Shown in pieces: positions 41,670-51,621 of a stretch of DNA of 64,000 nucleotides. The notes below the pieces were generated by a model. The model was not told where the DNA came from, did no database searches, and saw only the letters and a program-made list of their open reading frames with translations. This DNA is from Deltaproteobacteria bacterium (lineage in GTDB: Bacteria; Myxococcota; JADLHZ01), in the NCBI GenBank assembly GCA_020848545.1, contig JADLHZ010000022.1, positions 1 to 64,000 of the forward strand, read 5' to 3'. Position 1 is the first letter of the stretch. The number at the start of each line of letters is the position of its first letter. The position numbers and the translations under genes are program-made.

Positions 41670-43004
41670 CTAGTCGCCGCAGGCGCAGTGCGACGAGGTC
41701 GCCAGCGTGTTGCCCGCCGTGTCGAGCTTGAACACCACCGCGTCACGTCCGCCCTCGAATTCGCCGCCTGAGAAGCTGCCGTTGACGATGCCCGCGGCCG
41801 CGACCGTGCCGTCGGCACCGACATCGACGCTCGTGAGCGTCATGCCCGCTGCCGGATCGACGAACGCGCGGCTCCATGCGACGGCGCCGGCGTCGTACTT
41901 CGTGACGAAACCGATCGCGGTGTCGTTGTCGCCGCCGAAGTCCGTGAGCTTGCCGCCGCGCGATCCCACCACGTAGACCGCGCCGCTCGCGTCGGCGCTG
42001 GCGTCGAAGGCGAAGTCGGCCTCGGCGCTGCCGAAGCGGCTGCGCGTGACCGAGCCATCCGCGGCGTTGATGCGCGCGATCGCGATGTCTCGGCTCTCGA
42101 GCGCCGGCGGCATCGTGAGCACGTCGCCGAACGCGACCAGCGCGCCGTCTTTGCCTAGGCGCAGGCCGTTCCAGCTCACGTCGTTGCCGAGCTCGGTCTG
42201 GCCTTGGCCGATGCCCTTCCCCACTTCGTACCGCGCGACGACGATGTCCGAGACGCGCGACGGCGAGCGGGCCGCGTCGCGCGCGGCGATGAGGAAGAGC
42301 GCCTTCTCGTTCGGCGCGCTGACCAAGCTGAAGCCGCCGCCGAGCCCGTCGAGCTCGGTGATGTTGCGCCGCCACAGCTGGTTGCCCTGCGGATCGAACG
42401 CCAACAAGATGTCTTGGAAGGTGGCGTCGTAGTAGTTCTTCACGATCGACAGACCCGCTTCATCGAGCGTGACCTCGCCGCTGCTGCCGCTCTGCGCGAG
42501 CGCGAGCACGTAGAGGTGGCCCGTCGGCGCCAGCGTCACGTCCTTCACCGCGTTGTACGGGCCGATGAGGAAGCGCAAACGCTCGGCGCCTTTCTCATCG
42601 TACTTGAAGCCGTAGTACGCCTTTTCGCAGTGCATCGCGCCGGCGACGAACGCTTCCGGCGCGTAGTCCGGCGACGGCGCGAACGACGGCGTGGTGCCGG
42701 TGGCCGTCGGCTTCACTTGCGTGAGCGCGCCGGCGGCGTCGTAGCTCACCAAGCGATACGATTGAAACTTGCGCTCGGTCTGCCCGCCGAGCTTGCGGCT
42801 CGCGGCGAGGCCCACTTCGACGAGCATGCTGCCGTCTTGCTTCAATGCGACGCGCGCGCTGTGCTCGACGAGCGGCGCTTCGATCGTCGCCGGCTGCAGC
42901 TCGTCGCAGTTGATCGAGGAGATCGGCCGGCGCACACCGGGGCCGCCCGGTGGGCAAGCGGCGAAGAAGGAGCACAGCGAGAGGCACAGCAAGACGCGCG
43001 ACAC
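41670..43004 (-). CDS. Secreted beta-propeller-like lipoprotein
   Basis: A 444-residue protein with a GTG start and the lipobox FFAAC (Cys17). Residues 150-440 contain repeated beta-propeller-style blades of the form D-I-x-x-A-x-x-D-x-x-G (ILLAFDPQGNQLWRR, AIARINAADGSVTRSRFG, GFVTKYDAGAVAWSRAF, VVFKLDTAGN), as in SBBP/NHL-like proteins. It ends in HCACGD. It is convergent with mreB, 25 bp apart. It is probably on the outer surface; no catalytic motif is visible. Confidence 0.75.
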   Translation of the reverse strand: MSRVLLCLSLCSFFAACPPGGPGVRRPISSINCDELQPATIEAPLVEHSARVALKQDGSMLVEVGLAASRKLGGQTERKFQSYRLVSYDAAGALTQVKPTATGTTPSFAPSPDYAPEAFVAGAMHCEKAYYGFKYDEKGAERLRFLIGPYNAVKDVTLAPTGHLYVLALAQSGSSGEVTLDEAGLSIVKNYYDATFQDILLAFDPQGNQLWRRNITELDGLGGGFSLVSAPNEKALFLIAARDAARSPSRVSDIVVARYEVGKGIGQGQTELGNDVSWNGLRLGKDGALVAFGDVLTMPPALESRDIAIARINAADGSVTRSRFGSAEADFAFDASADASGAVYVVGSRGGKLTDFGGDNDTAIGFVTKYDAGAVAWSRAFVDPAAGMTLTSVDVGADGTVAAAGIVNGSFSGGEFEGGRDAVVFKLDTAGNTLATSSHCACGD

Positions 43005-43168
43005 GGTCTAACATTCTATCACGGCGAACGCCCTTCGCGAAGCAGTAGTTGCATTTGCTGAACGACGAGAACTCGCGTCTCGGACTTATGCCGGGTGAAT
43101 CACGACAGCCGTCGTGTTCTACCGCGCCGCCCAAGTGCTAGACCGGCGGCTCTTTTGAGGAGCCCACT

Positions 43169-44326
43169 ATGATGCGTTTGCTCGTCTTGCTCAGTGTCTT
43201 TGTCGCTTCGTCCGCCCACGCCGCCTCGGTCGTTCGCACGCAGTTGAACGACATGGCCGAGAGCGCCGCCGACGGCCTCGTACCGGTCACGAAGGTCGTC
43301 GGCGGCCTGTTCACCAAAGGCCAAAAGGCGCCGGCGCAATCGTTCGAGGTCGACGCCGGCACCTGCATCCTCGTGCTCGGAACGTCCGGCCGCGGCGCCG
43401 ACATCGCCGTCGCGATCTTCGATCAGAGCAACAAGAAGATCGACAGCACCTCCGGCGAGAACATCAACTTCCGCGTCTGCGCGGCGGCGGGCGGCCGCGT
43501 GCGCTTGGAAGTCGAAGCCGGCGGCGACGGCGAGATCGCCGTGCAGGCGTTCGCGCGCGCGGACTTCGGCAACGACGTCTTGGCCAGCGCGATCGAGAGC
43601 GCGGCGAAGAGCTGGGAAGGCGGCGCCGCGCGCGTCAGCACTTGGCACTCGGCCGTCGACAAGGAGACCGACTGGAACGACTTCGTGCTCGAGGCCGGCA
43701 AGTGCTACCTCTACGCCGCCGCCGCCGAAGGCACCGTGAAGGGCGTGAACCTTTATCTCTACGGCCCGAATCGCCGCGGCATCACCAACGCGAAGTCGAA
43801 GAAAAAGCCGGAGGCGCAGCTCGCCTACTGCGCCACCGAGAGCGGCCCGCACATGCTGCGCGTGAAGACCAACGGCGGCAGCGGCGAGTACCGCGCGGCG
43901 CTCTTCGCCAAAGACGGCGGCAAGGCGCCGGTGTCGAAGGTGAAGGCGGTGAAGCAGGACAAGAAGGAAGCGCTCGGCCGCGATCCGTTGGCGGAGCTGC
44001 TCGACGGCAAAGCGAAGACCGCCGCGCGCGGGATGAAGCTCGTCGGCGATCCGCAAGACGGCGTCGGCAGCTCGGGCGACATGATGGACTTCGAAGTCCA
44101 GCTCGACGCCGGCAAGTGCTACACGCTCGTCGGCGTCGGCAGCGCGGGGATCAAAGAGCTGTCGCTGTACTTGTGGGATCCGAAGAAGAAGCGCGTGGCG
44201 GATCGCAAGGCGAAGGAATCGTCGGCAGCGCTCGGCCACTGCGCGGCGGTGGACGGGCCATATCACGTGCAGGCGAAGGTGCACGACGGGCGCGGGCAAT
44301 TTCGGCTCGGCTTGTACGCGAAGTGA
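43169..44326 (+). CDS. Secreted protein with three PPC-like beta repeats
   Basis: A 385-residue protein with a signal peptide (MMRLLVLLSVFVASSAHAA). Three homologous beta-domains follow. Each opens with F-x-x-x-A-G-x-C (FEVDAGTCILVLG, FVLEAGKCYLYAA, FEVQLDAGKCYTLVG) and closes with a Cys in a C-A-A/A-T-E-S block, so each probably has one disulphide. The repeats resemble bacterial pre-peptidase C-terminal-type domains. There is no catalytic domain. GAGGAG precedes the ATG. It is convergent with glnD, with only 3 bp between the stops. Confidence 0.72.
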   Translation: MMRLLVLLSVFVASSAHAASVVRTQLNDMAESAADGLVPVTKVVGGLFTKGQKAPAQSFEVDAGTCILVLGTSGRGADIAVAIFDQSNKKIDSTSGENINFRVCAAAGGRVRLEVEAGGDGEIAVQAFARADFGNDVLASAIESAAKSWEGGAARVSTWHSAVDKETDWNDFVLEAGKCYLYAAAAEGTVKGVNLYLYGPNRRGITNAKSKKKPEAQLAYCATESGPHMLRVKTNGGSGEYRAALFAKDGGKAPVSKVKAVKQDKKEALGRDPLAELLDGKAKTAARGMKLVGDPQDGVGSSGDMMDFEVQLDAGKCYTLVGVGSAGIKELSLYLWDPKKKRVADRKAKESSAALGHCAAVDGPYHVQAKVHDGRGQFRLGLYAK

Positions 44327-44329
44327 GCG

Positions 44330-46777
44330 TTATCCGGCGGCGGCCGCGAGGGCGTCTTTGAGCGCCGTCAACGTGACCGCAGCGTCACCCGCAGGCCGAA
44401 CGTAGAAAGCATCGACGGCCCGGTTGCCTTCCGTCGACACGCGCGCGCTGACGATCGAATAGCCCGCCGCAAAGATCGCCCGCGACAAGTCGAAGAGCAA
44501 CCCCGCCCGATCCGGCGCGAAGACGTCGACGACTTGCCCGACCGCGCTCGCTTCGCCGAGCTGCACGCGCACCTCCGGCATCAACGCCGGCGAACGCCGC
44601 GGCCGCCGGTCGTCCACTCTCCGCGCCATGTACGCCGCAAGCCCCGCGCGATCGGCGAGCGTCCGCCGGAGCGCACCCAAGAACGCCTCCGCGCGCGCCG
44701 CTTCGCCGCGGAGCCGAAAGCGATCGAGCGCCCAGCCGTCGTCCGACGAGAACAGGTCGGCTGATGCGATCGACATCCGGTGCTCCGCGCACACACCGGC
44801 GACGACCGCGACGAGGCCCGGGCGGTCGCGCGACACCATATATAAGGACAAGTGCCCGTGCTCGGCCGCGCCGAAAAACGCGTCGCCATCGCCGCTCTTG
44901 GCCTGCATGAGCCGTTCGAGCTCCGCCGGCGCGAAGATCTCGGCCATGCGCGCCGGCACCGCCGCCTCGCCGCTCGGCGCAGCGCCCGAAGCCAAGACGG
45001 CGCCGGTCTTCTCGTAGAGCTCGTGGAGCAGCGCCGCCTTCCACGGTGTCCACAACGTGGGCCCGGTGCCGTGCGTGTCGATGTAGCTCAACACGTAGAG
45101 GCGCGTGAGCCGTCCGGCGTCCTGCGCCAGCTGAGCGAACGAGGCGATCATCGCCGCGTCGGACAGATCGCGGCGCTGTGAGAGCTTCGGCATCGTCAGG
45201 TGCTCGCGCACCAGGATCGCCGCGTCCGTCGTCTCCTCTTCCGTCGCGCCGAGTCGCCGCATCACCGCCTGCACGAGCTCGGCCCCGTAGATCGCGTGAT
45301 CGCGGCCGCTGCGCTTGCCGGCGTCGTGAAACAACGCGCCCATCACCAGCGAGCGAAACTGCGGCTCGCCGCGCGTCAGGGTCGCAAACGGCTCCGGCCC
45401 GTCCCCGCGGCGCAGGCCGTAGAGCAATTCGATCACGCGCAGCGAGTGCACGTCGACCGTGTGCGAATGGTAGAAGTCCGCTTGCACCATGCCGCGCGTG
45501 CGGCCGAACTCGGGCAAGTAGCGACCGAGCACGCCGGCGTAGAACATGTCGACCAACGCGCGATCGCCGTCTTTGTGCTCGACGATGCGCCAGAAGATCT
45601 CCGCACACTCGCGGTCGGCGCGCAGCGCGTCGTCGATGACCTCGCTCGAGTGGAGCAGCGCGTCCAAGGCGAAGTCCGAGATCGACAGGCCGTGTAACAG
45701 GGCGGAATGGAAGATGCGCAGGACGTCGCGCGGGTGATCGAAGAAGCGCCGCGGGTCGCTGATGCTCAAGCGACCGTTGTGGCGGATGAAGCCGTCTTCC
45801 AACTGCTTCGGCCGAAAGAACGAGCGCTTCGGCCGCAATTCCTCGTCGATGCGCGTAAAGACGCGGTGCTTGATGTCGATGACTTGCTGCGCGTGGTTGT
45901 AGTGGCGGCCGAGCAGCTGCTCCACCGCATCACGAGGGCTGCCGTGCGCATAGACCCGCTCGGCGAGCTCTCGGTGCAGCTCGAAGGTGATCTGATCCTG
46001 CCGCCGCCCGCTCGCCATGTGCAGGAACGCGCGCGTGCGCAGATAGAACGATCGCGCGGCGAGGAGCTGGCGATGTTCGCGCTCGCTCAAGACGCGCAGC
46101 TCGACGAGCCCTTGCAGATCGCTCCTGCCGAAGCGAAAGCCCGACACCCACTGGATCTGATGGATGTCGCGCAGGCCGCCCGGCCCCGTCTTCAGGTGCG
46201 GCTCGAGCACGAACACCAGGCTCTCGGCGCGGCCGCGCTCCCTGATCGGCTCGAGCAAGCGCGTGACGTAGGCGCCGCCGCGCTTGGCGAACGCTTTCTT
46301 CGAGCCCTTCTCGAGCGTGCGAAACAACGCCTCGTCGCCCGCAAGCAAGCGCGCGTCCAAGTGCGAGGTGAGCGCCGCTTCGTCGCGTTCGAACAACGCG
46401 AGCGTCTCGTCCACCGTGCGGACGCCGTGCCCGAGGTCGAGCTTCGCGTCCCACAACGGATAGAGGAACGCGTCCGAGTAGCGCCCGAGCAGCGCCTCGT
46501 TCGCGCCGCCCTCTGCCGCGTGCAAGAGCAAGAAGTCGACGTCGCTCTTCGGGCTGCGCTCCCGCCGCGACAAGCCGCCGACCGCGACCAACGCCGTCGC
46601 AAAGGGCGCCGCGCCTTCGCCGAACACCGCGCGCCGCGCCACCACTTCGCTGGCCACCAAGAACGCATCCATCGCCGCCGAGAGCTCGAGCGCGAGGCGC
46701 AGTCCGGACGCACCCTGCGCGAGGCCGGCGATGGCCCGCTCCTCGCGCGCCCGGAGCTCTGCGAGCGCGCCGCTCAT
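44330..46777 (-). CDS. glnD: Bifunctional uridylyltransferase / uridylyl-removing enzyme GlnD
   Basis: An 815-residue nitrogen sensor that uridylylates and deuridylylates PII proteins. The N-terminal nucleotidyltransferase motif GGLSRRERSPKSDVDFLLLH is intact. The HD domain shows FHDAGKRSGRDHAIYGAEL. Two C-terminal ACT domains are clear (LYMVSRDRPGLVAVVAGVCAEHRMSI and VDVFAPDRAGLLFDLSRAIFAAGYSI). The ATG at 46777 overlaps the preceding stop (ATGA) and is preferred to one at 46792. It is the last gene of a four-gene operon with a porin, a PHP metallohydrolase and an EF-hand protein. Confidence 0.94.
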   Translation of the reverse strand: MSGALAELRAREERAIAGLAQGASGLRLALELSAAMDAFLVASEVVARRAVFGEGAAPFATALVAVGGLSRRERSPKSDVDFLLLHAAEGGANEALLGRYSDAFLYPLWDAKLDLGHGVRTVDETLALFERDEAALTSHLDARLLAGDEALFRTLEKGSKKAFAKRGGAYVTRLLEPIRERGRAESLVFVLEPHLKTGPGGLRDIHQIQWVSGFRFGRSDLQGLVELRVLSEREHRQLLAARSFYLRTRAFLHMASGRRQDQITFELHRELAERVYAHGSPRDAVEQLLGRHYNHAQQVIDIKHRVFTRIDEELRPKRSFFRPKQLEDGFIRHNGRLSISDPRRFFDHPRDVLRIFHSALLHGLSISDFALDALLHSSEVIDDALRADRECAEIFWRIVEHKDGDRALVDMFYAGVLGRYLPEFGRTRGMVQADFYHSHTVDVHSLRVIELLYGLRRGDGPEPFATLTRGEPQFRSLVMGALFHDAGKRSGRDHAIYGAELVQAVMRRLGATEEETTDAAILVREHLTMPKLSQRRDLSDAAMIASFAQLAQDAGRLTRLYVLSYIDTHGTGPTLWTPWKAALLHELYEKTGAVLASGAAPSGEAAVPARMAEIFAPAELERLMQAKSGDGDAFFGAAEHGHLSLYMVSRDRPGLVAVVAGVCAEHRMSIASADLFSSDDGWALDRFRLRGEAARAEAFLGALRRTLADRAGLAAYMARRVDDRRPRRSPALMPEVRVQLGEASAVGQVVDVFAPDRAGLLFDLSRAIFAAGYSIVSARVSTEGNRAVDAFYVRPAGDAAVTLTALKDALAAAAG

Positions 46778-47268
46778 GGACACGCCAGCCATTGCACCAC
46801 CTCGGTCGCCGCGACGCACGCATGGTCCGCCCGCACGGAGAACGTCGTCGCCAGGCGCGCGCCGGCGTAGACGAGCCACTCTCGCCCCGGCTCGCACTCG
46901 ACGAGCACTGCGATCTCGAAGGACCGATCGTCCAAGGCGCCGTCGGCGTCGCGCGACCGTACGGTGGTCACGCAGCGCGCCGCTTGCCGATCGGCTTCGA
47001 TGACGACGTCATCCATCATCGTGGCAGCGAGCTCGCGCGCGCCAAGCGAAGCCTCCGTCGCCGACACGCTCTGATCACCGTCGCGATCCCACGAGCGCCG
47101 CAGCAATCCGGCGCGCGCGATCCGCGGCATCTTCAGCGCCACGAACAACGCGGCGCCGCCGGACGCGTCCGCTTGCAGGACGATCGATCGCTCCATCGCG
47201 AAAGTATGCGCCTCTGCGTCGACGCCGACCAGAACGATCGAGAGCAGCCAGCCGAGGCGACGACTAAT
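46774..47268 (-). CDS. Small secreted EF-hand protein (unusual start)
   Basis: About 164 residues if read from the ATT at 47268, which overlaps the previous stop. No ATG, GTG or TTG gives a sensible N-terminus, although the frame is open to 47346. The first segment, LGWLLSIVLVGVDAEAH, is a signal peptide. Near residue 55, DRDGDQSVSATEA is a good EF-hand calcium loop. Two Cys (RCVTTV, VECEPG) follow, and later CVAATEVVQWLACP. The function is unknown. The start is the weak point of the model. It is coupled to glnD through ATGA. Confidence 0.6.
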   Translation of the reverse strand: MSRRLGWLLSIVLVGVDAEAHTFAMERSIVLQADASGGAALFVALKMPRIARAGLLRRSWDRDGDQSVSATEASLGARELAATMMDDVVIEADRQAARCVTTVRSRDADGALDDRSFEIAVLVECEPGREWLVYAGARLATTFSVRADHACVAATEVVQWLACP

Positions 47269-50200
47269 GATGCCCGCCGAAGAGCTTGAACAAGGCACGC
47301 ACGTCGTCCGGTGCCGGGAGCGGCGCTGGTGGCGGCGGCGGCTCATCGCGCGCAGCGCCGCGGGCCACCGGAATGGGATTGCCGGGCGCTGCCCACGCGC
47401 CGTCGCCGTCCACGTCGACCCACACCGGGTTCGTGATCGCGTAGGGATAAACCGGACGCGGCATCACCGGCTGCAAGTTGCCGAGCGTGTCGAAGGTGAT
47501 GCCCAACGGACCGGCGATGCCGGACACCGCGTCTTGCAAGGTGAGCGGCGGCTCTTCCCAACCGGTGACGATCGGAAAGAGCGAGGTCTGCTGCCCCGTC
47601 ACTTCGGCCACGACGTACGCGTCGCGATCGACGATGAACGAATCCTCGATGGTGTCATCGTCGACGTCGTTCAGAGCGTGGCGCCGCACCGGCTCACCGT
47701 TGATGTAGATCGACAGATACTCGATCTTGATCCAGCTCGGCTTCTGCACACGCACGCGCACGTCGATCGCCCTCGGCGCGCCGCCGCCCGCGACCTGACT
47801 TCCCATCGGCTCGCCGTTGACGAAGAGCTCGACGAAGGGCCCCTGCGACACCGTCACGTTGTGCGACTTGAAGCCCCGCACGATCTCGAGATCGCGCACC
47901 TCGAAGGGATCGTCTTTGCCCACGTAGACGAACGAGCGCGGCCAGCCCGGCTCTTCGTAGGTGCTGCCGTGGCTGTCCGAGTCGCCGATGCCGGTGAAGC
48001 GAAGGCCGCGATTCAAGAGCTTGAACCAATCGTCGACGGCGCCGGGGTACGCGATCTCGCCGCTGCCGTAGCGCAAGATCGCGCCGGGCTGCGGATCCGC
48101 GATCGCGTACGGCGGCGGCGGCAACACGTCGGGGATGCGCACGGTGCGCAGGAGCTCCCAGCGCTTGCCGTTCAAGATCTCCAAGTTGTCGAAGTCGAGC
48201 GACAAGTTCTCGAAGCGCACGGCGTCGATCTGCGACGAAAACGTGCTGCCGGGCTGCGGCTTCGGCCGGTCCATGGTGTCGGCGTCGACGCGCAGCTGCG
48301 TGAAGTAGCCGAGCAAGTTGTCGCGCGGGTGGTTCACTTGCACGATGGTGTCGGCGGGCCCGTATTTTCCGAGCGAGCGCAGATCGTCGAAGATGTCTTG
48401 CGCCTTCCGGTTGAACCAAGCGAACGAGCCGCGGTTGCCGCTCGCGAGATCGAGCTTCAGCGGATAGCCGTTGAAGTGACCGAGCTCGAGCGTGGTCATC
48501 TCGAGGCCGACGACCGGCACCAGCCACTGCTCGAGCTCGAGGTCCGTGACGTAGGGCGCGTAGTCCGTGATGTAGTTGTGATCGGTGGCGACGGCGAAGT
48601 CGAGGCCCTCGGCCGCCACTGACGTGACGCGCGAACGCAGGGATTCACCGCTGTCGATCGAGTTCATCGAGTGCAGGTGCATGTCACCGCTGACGTAGCC
48701 GTCGGTGCGCACGCTCTTGCGCAACACGACGTCGACCGTCGTCACCTTGCCGACCTCGAGCGTCACGTCTTCGGTGACGAGCTCGTACTCCATGCCACGC
48801 GAAACGAAGATCGTGTAATCGCCCGGCCGCACCTCTTCGCCGATGCTGCCGTTGTGGGTCCAAAACTGCGCCTCGACGAAGCGCCGCGTCTCCGGCTCGT
48901 CTTCGAGATCCGGGATCTGATCGACCGGGCGCCGGCGCTCGCCGCGCGACAAGTTGAACAAGAACGTTCGCGGATCCACCGCCTCGCCGCCGGCGTAGTC
49001 GTGCGTGCCGACGACGATGACCTTCGCCGGAACGCGCCGGCCCTTCTCGTCGCGGATCTGCACGTTCAAGATCGCGCCAGGGATCACCTTCGGCTCGATC
49101 GCGGTGGTCTTCCCCGCTTCGATCGAGAACGGCTCGGGCGGCAGCATCGGCATCCGGTCGCTCACGACCTGGTAGCTGTAATCGCCCGGCGGCAACGTGC
49201 CCTTGAAGTCGCCGTTCTCGTCGGTCGTGTGCTGATTGAACGGCCGGCCGGCGCTGTCGTAAACGATGACCGAGACGTTCGCCACGCCGCGCAGCGTCTG
49301 CGCGTTGCGAATGCGGCCGCTGAACTTGCCGGTCTCGATGCCGCGCACTTGATGGTAGATGTCGCGAATGTCGGCGACGTCGCCCTTGCCGATCGCGAAG
49401 TACTGCGTGAACGAGAATGACTCGTTCTGCTGCAGAAAATCCGGGCCGACGCCGTAGTAGTAGCCGATGAACGACGAGAAGAAGAACGGGATCTCGAGCG
49501 AGGCCTCGTTGGTCTCGGGCCCGTACACGTCGCGGTTTCTGTACGCGAAGTTGTTCTCGCCAGCCGGCTCCGCGAAGACGCCGTACGAGACGCCCTCGCC
49601 CTTCGTCGCGATGAAGTCGGTGACGAGGCCTGGGAGCGCCGGCAAGGTGACTGGGTTCGCCTTCACCGTCTCCGGGAGCACGAAGCGGAGATCGAAGCCG
49701 GCGTTGCCCGGCACGAACACTTTGTTCGACGAGCCGAAGAGCGCGACCATGCCGAAGGGCACCGAGATGTTGATGCCGCCGAACGAGGTGCGCAGCGGCC
49801 GCACGGCGCCCGAGATATTGCGCAAGGTCGACGTCATCTTCACGAAGCGATCGTCCGGCCCGAGGCTGTACTCCACTTGGTACGCGAGCTCGTTGTTGCC
49901 GAGCGCCGCGGTGTTGATGAGATCGACGTTCGACAAGAACGAGCCGCCGCCTCCGCGGACGACGATGCGCGCCGGCTTGCCGTCGCTGCCGTCGCTCGCG
50001 ACCTCGACGCGGTTGGCGTTGACGGCTTGCAGGAAGAACACCGGGAACATCTCGGCGAAGCGATCGTTGCCGACGCCGCCCTTGGCGTTGCCCACGTCGG
50101 CGCCACGGCGAAGGTCCGCGTCGATGATGCCGCCGCCGTAGACGCCGAAGCCGCGCGAGAAGCCTTTGTCCTGGATGATCACGCGCACGCGGCCGTTGCG

Positions 50201-50380
50201 CAGCATGAAGTCGCCGACTTGGCCGAGCGCGGAGGTGCCGCCGATGAGATCTTCTTGACGCTCGATGCGGAAGGCCGACGAGCGGACGGGCGTCGAGACG
50301 CAGCCGCCGAGAAGGCAGAGAAGGACGAGACTCTGTCGGCCACGGCCACGGCCACGTTCACGGCCACGACGGGGAAGCAC
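47264..50380 (-). CDS. CehA/McbA-family PHP-domain metallohydrolase, lipoprotein
   Basis: A 1038-residue protein from a GTG that overlaps the previous TAG. The signal LVLLCLLGGC gives a lipobox near residue 26. Residues about 30-360 are a beta-rich domain, and two carboxypeptidase-regulatory-like repeats follow (GRIRNAQTLRGVANVSVIVYDSAG; GDYTIFVSRGMEYELV). The PHP-type domain starts near residue 565 with GDMHLHSMNSIDS, then AVATDHNY, QVNHPRDN and GDSDSHG near residue 799, giving the metal-binding His and Asp of CehA-like enzymes. It is probably a periplasmic or surface phosphoesterase or other hydrolase; the substrate is not evident. Confidence 0.8.
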   Translation of the reverse strand: MLPRRGRERGRGRGRQSLVLLCLLGGCVSTPVRSSAFRIERQEDLIGGTSALGQVGDFMLRNGRVRVIIQDKGFSRGFGVYGGGIIDADLRRGADVGNAKGGVGNDRFAEMFPVFFLQAVNANRVEVASDGSDGKPARIVVRGGGGSFLSNVDLINTAALGNNELAYQVEYSLGPDDRFVKMTSTLRNISGAVRPLRTSFGGINISVPFGMVALFGSSNKVFVPGNAGFDLRFVLPETVKANPVTLPALPGLVTDFIATKGEGVSYGVFAEPAGENNFAYRNRDVYGPETNEASLEIPFFFSSFIGYYYGVGPDFLQQNESFSFTQYFAIGKGDVADIRDIYHQVRGIETGKFSGRIRNAQTLRGVANVSVIVYDSAGRPFNQHTTDENGDFKGTLPPGDYSYQVVSDRMPMLPPEPFSIEAGKTTAIEPKVIPGAILNVQIRDEKGRRVPAKVIVVGTHDYAGGEAVDPRTFLFNLSRGERRRPVDQIPDLEDEPETRRFVEAQFWTHNGSIGEEVRPGDYTIFVSRGMEYELVTEDVTLEVGKVTTVDVVLRKSVRTDGYVSGDMHLHSMNSIDSGESLRSRVTSVAAEGLDFAVATDHNYITDYAPYVTDLELEQWLVPVVGLEMTTLELGHFNGYPLKLDLASGNRGSFAWFNRKAQDIFDDLRSLGKYGPADTIVQVNHPRDNLLGYFTQLRVDADTMDRPKPQPGSTFSSQIDAVRFENLSLDFDNLEILNGKRWELLRTVRIPDVLPPPPYAIADPQPGAILRYGSGEIAYPGAVDDWFKLLNRGLRFTGIGDSDSHGSTYEEPGWPRSFVYVGKDDPFEVRDLEIVRGFKSHNVTVSQGPFVELFVNGEPMGSQVAGGGAPRAIDVRVRVQKPSWIKIEYLSIYINGEPVRRHALNDVDDDTIEDSFIVDRDAYVVAEVTGQQTSLFPIVTGWEEPPLTLQDAVSGIAGPLGITFDTLGNLQPVMPRPVYPYAITNPVWVDVDGDGAWAAPGNPIPVARGAARDEPPPPPAPLPAPDDVRALFKLFGGHH

Positions 50381-51621
50381 TAGAACACCGCCTGAACCAA
50401 GCACTCGAACAAGTTGTTCTTGATCGAGCGCGCGCTCTGCTCGCCGGTCAGCGAGTAGTTCACGAACACTTTGATCGGCACCCACGGCAGCTCATAGTTT
50501 AGGCCGAAGGTGTGATAGAGCAGCTGATCGCCCGAGATGCGATCGTTCGGCTCGAGCCAGGCGATGCGATACGCGGGCTGCAAGCCGAAGAAGAGCTTGT
50601 AGCCGACCTGGCCGTGCGCGCCCATCGCGTTGACGGTGGGGGCGCCGGTCGAGGTGTACTTCGTCTGCACGAACATGAACTGGCCGAGGAACTCCAAGCC
50701 GTTCCACTCGAAGCGCACGTCGCCGGTGACGCCCCACTTCTGCTCGTCGAAGAGGTTCGGATAGGTGCCGTAGGTGATCGGGTTGAACATGCCGGCGGCG
50801 GCGAAGCGCACGAAGGGCACCTGCAGCTCGAGCCGGCCCCAGATCGAGATGTGGTTATTGTCGTTGGCGTTCACGTTCGGGCCGTTGCCGTTGGTGATCG
50901 CCGCGAAGTAGCTGACGTACACGCGCTCGGAGAGGTGCAGCTCTTCGCCCGAGATGCGCAGGCCGAGCTCGCGATCCGGCGACAGGCCCGGGACGAAGAA
51001 GCCCTCGGTCGCCCGCACGCCTTGCGACGGCAGCGCACGCGAGACGAAGAGCAGCTTCGCCGTGCTGGTCAGCGCCTCTTCGTCGAAGGGCGCGCGGAAC
51101 TGGCCGATGGTGAAGCGGAGCGGCTGAAACGGTTGATACGCGATGTACGCGTCGCGAAACGCCGCCACCACGTTGCCGGCGCCGGTCTGCGCGACCGCGC
51201 CGGTGAAGCCGTTGCCGCGATCGAAGGCGCCGTCGAGCGAGAAGCGCAGCCACAGCTTGTTGCCGTAGCCAGCGGTGAGCTCCAAGCGGGCGTGGGCCAG
51301 GTTGAAGCCGTTGTTCGTGCCGACGAAGGGCGCCGCGGCGTCGGTCTCGGCGGCGCTGGCGCGCGCGCGGATGTAGCCGTGAACGAAGAGGCGGAAGCTC
51401 GTCTCTTTGGCGCCCTCGTACGGGAGCGGGCCTTCTTCGTCGACGCCGATCACCGGGTTGAACATGCGATCCTCGTGCGGCAACGGCGCCGGCTCGATCG
51501 CTTTTGGTGGCGCGCTCGGTTCGGCCGGCGGCGAGGCGGGCTGAGACGCGGGTTGGGACGAAGGTTCCTCGGCGAACGCCGCAGAGGTGCAAATCAGGAG
51601 GGCAACAAAGAGCAAGCGCAT
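50380..51621 (-). CDS. OprO/OprP-like outer-membrane porin
   Basis: A 413-residue protein with a signal peptide (MRLLFVALLICTSAAFAE) and a Pro/Ser/Ala-rich linker, then a beta-barrel of alternating strands: RLFVHGYIRARAS, ARLELTAGYGNKLWLRFSLDGAFD, AYIAYQPFQPLRFTIGQFRAPFDEEALTS, GLRISGEEL. It ends in Phe, as outer-membrane barrels do. The GQFRAPFD box is typical of phosphate-selective porin O/P-type proteins. It is the first gene of the operon that ends with glnD, which suggests nutrient uptake. Confidence 0.85.
   Translation of the reverse strand: MRLLFVALLICTSAAFAEEPSSQPASQPASPPAEPSAPPKAIEPAPLPHEDRMFNPVIGVDEEGPLPYEGAKETSFRLFVHGYIRARASAAETDAAAPFVGTNNGFNLAHARLELTAGYGNKLWLRFSLDGAFDRGNGFTGAVAQTGAGNVVAAFRDAYIAYQPFQPLRFTIGQFRAPFDEEALTSTAKLLFVSRALPSQGVRATEGFFVPGLSPDRELGLRISGEELHLSERVYVSYFAAITNGNGPNVNANDNNHISIWGRLELQVPFVRFAAAGMFNPITYGTYPNLFDEQKWGVTGDVRFEWNGLEFLGQFMFVQTKYTSTGAPTVNAMGAHGQVGYKLFFGLQPAYRIAWLEPNDRISGDQLLYHTFGLNYELPWVPIKVFVNYSLTGEQSARSIKNNLFECLVQAVF

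Noticed and set aside
50333-50375. GGCCAC repeats near the start of the metallohydrolase gene
   Set aside because: They encode the Arg/Gly-rich start before the signal helix and are too degenerate to treat as a separate element.
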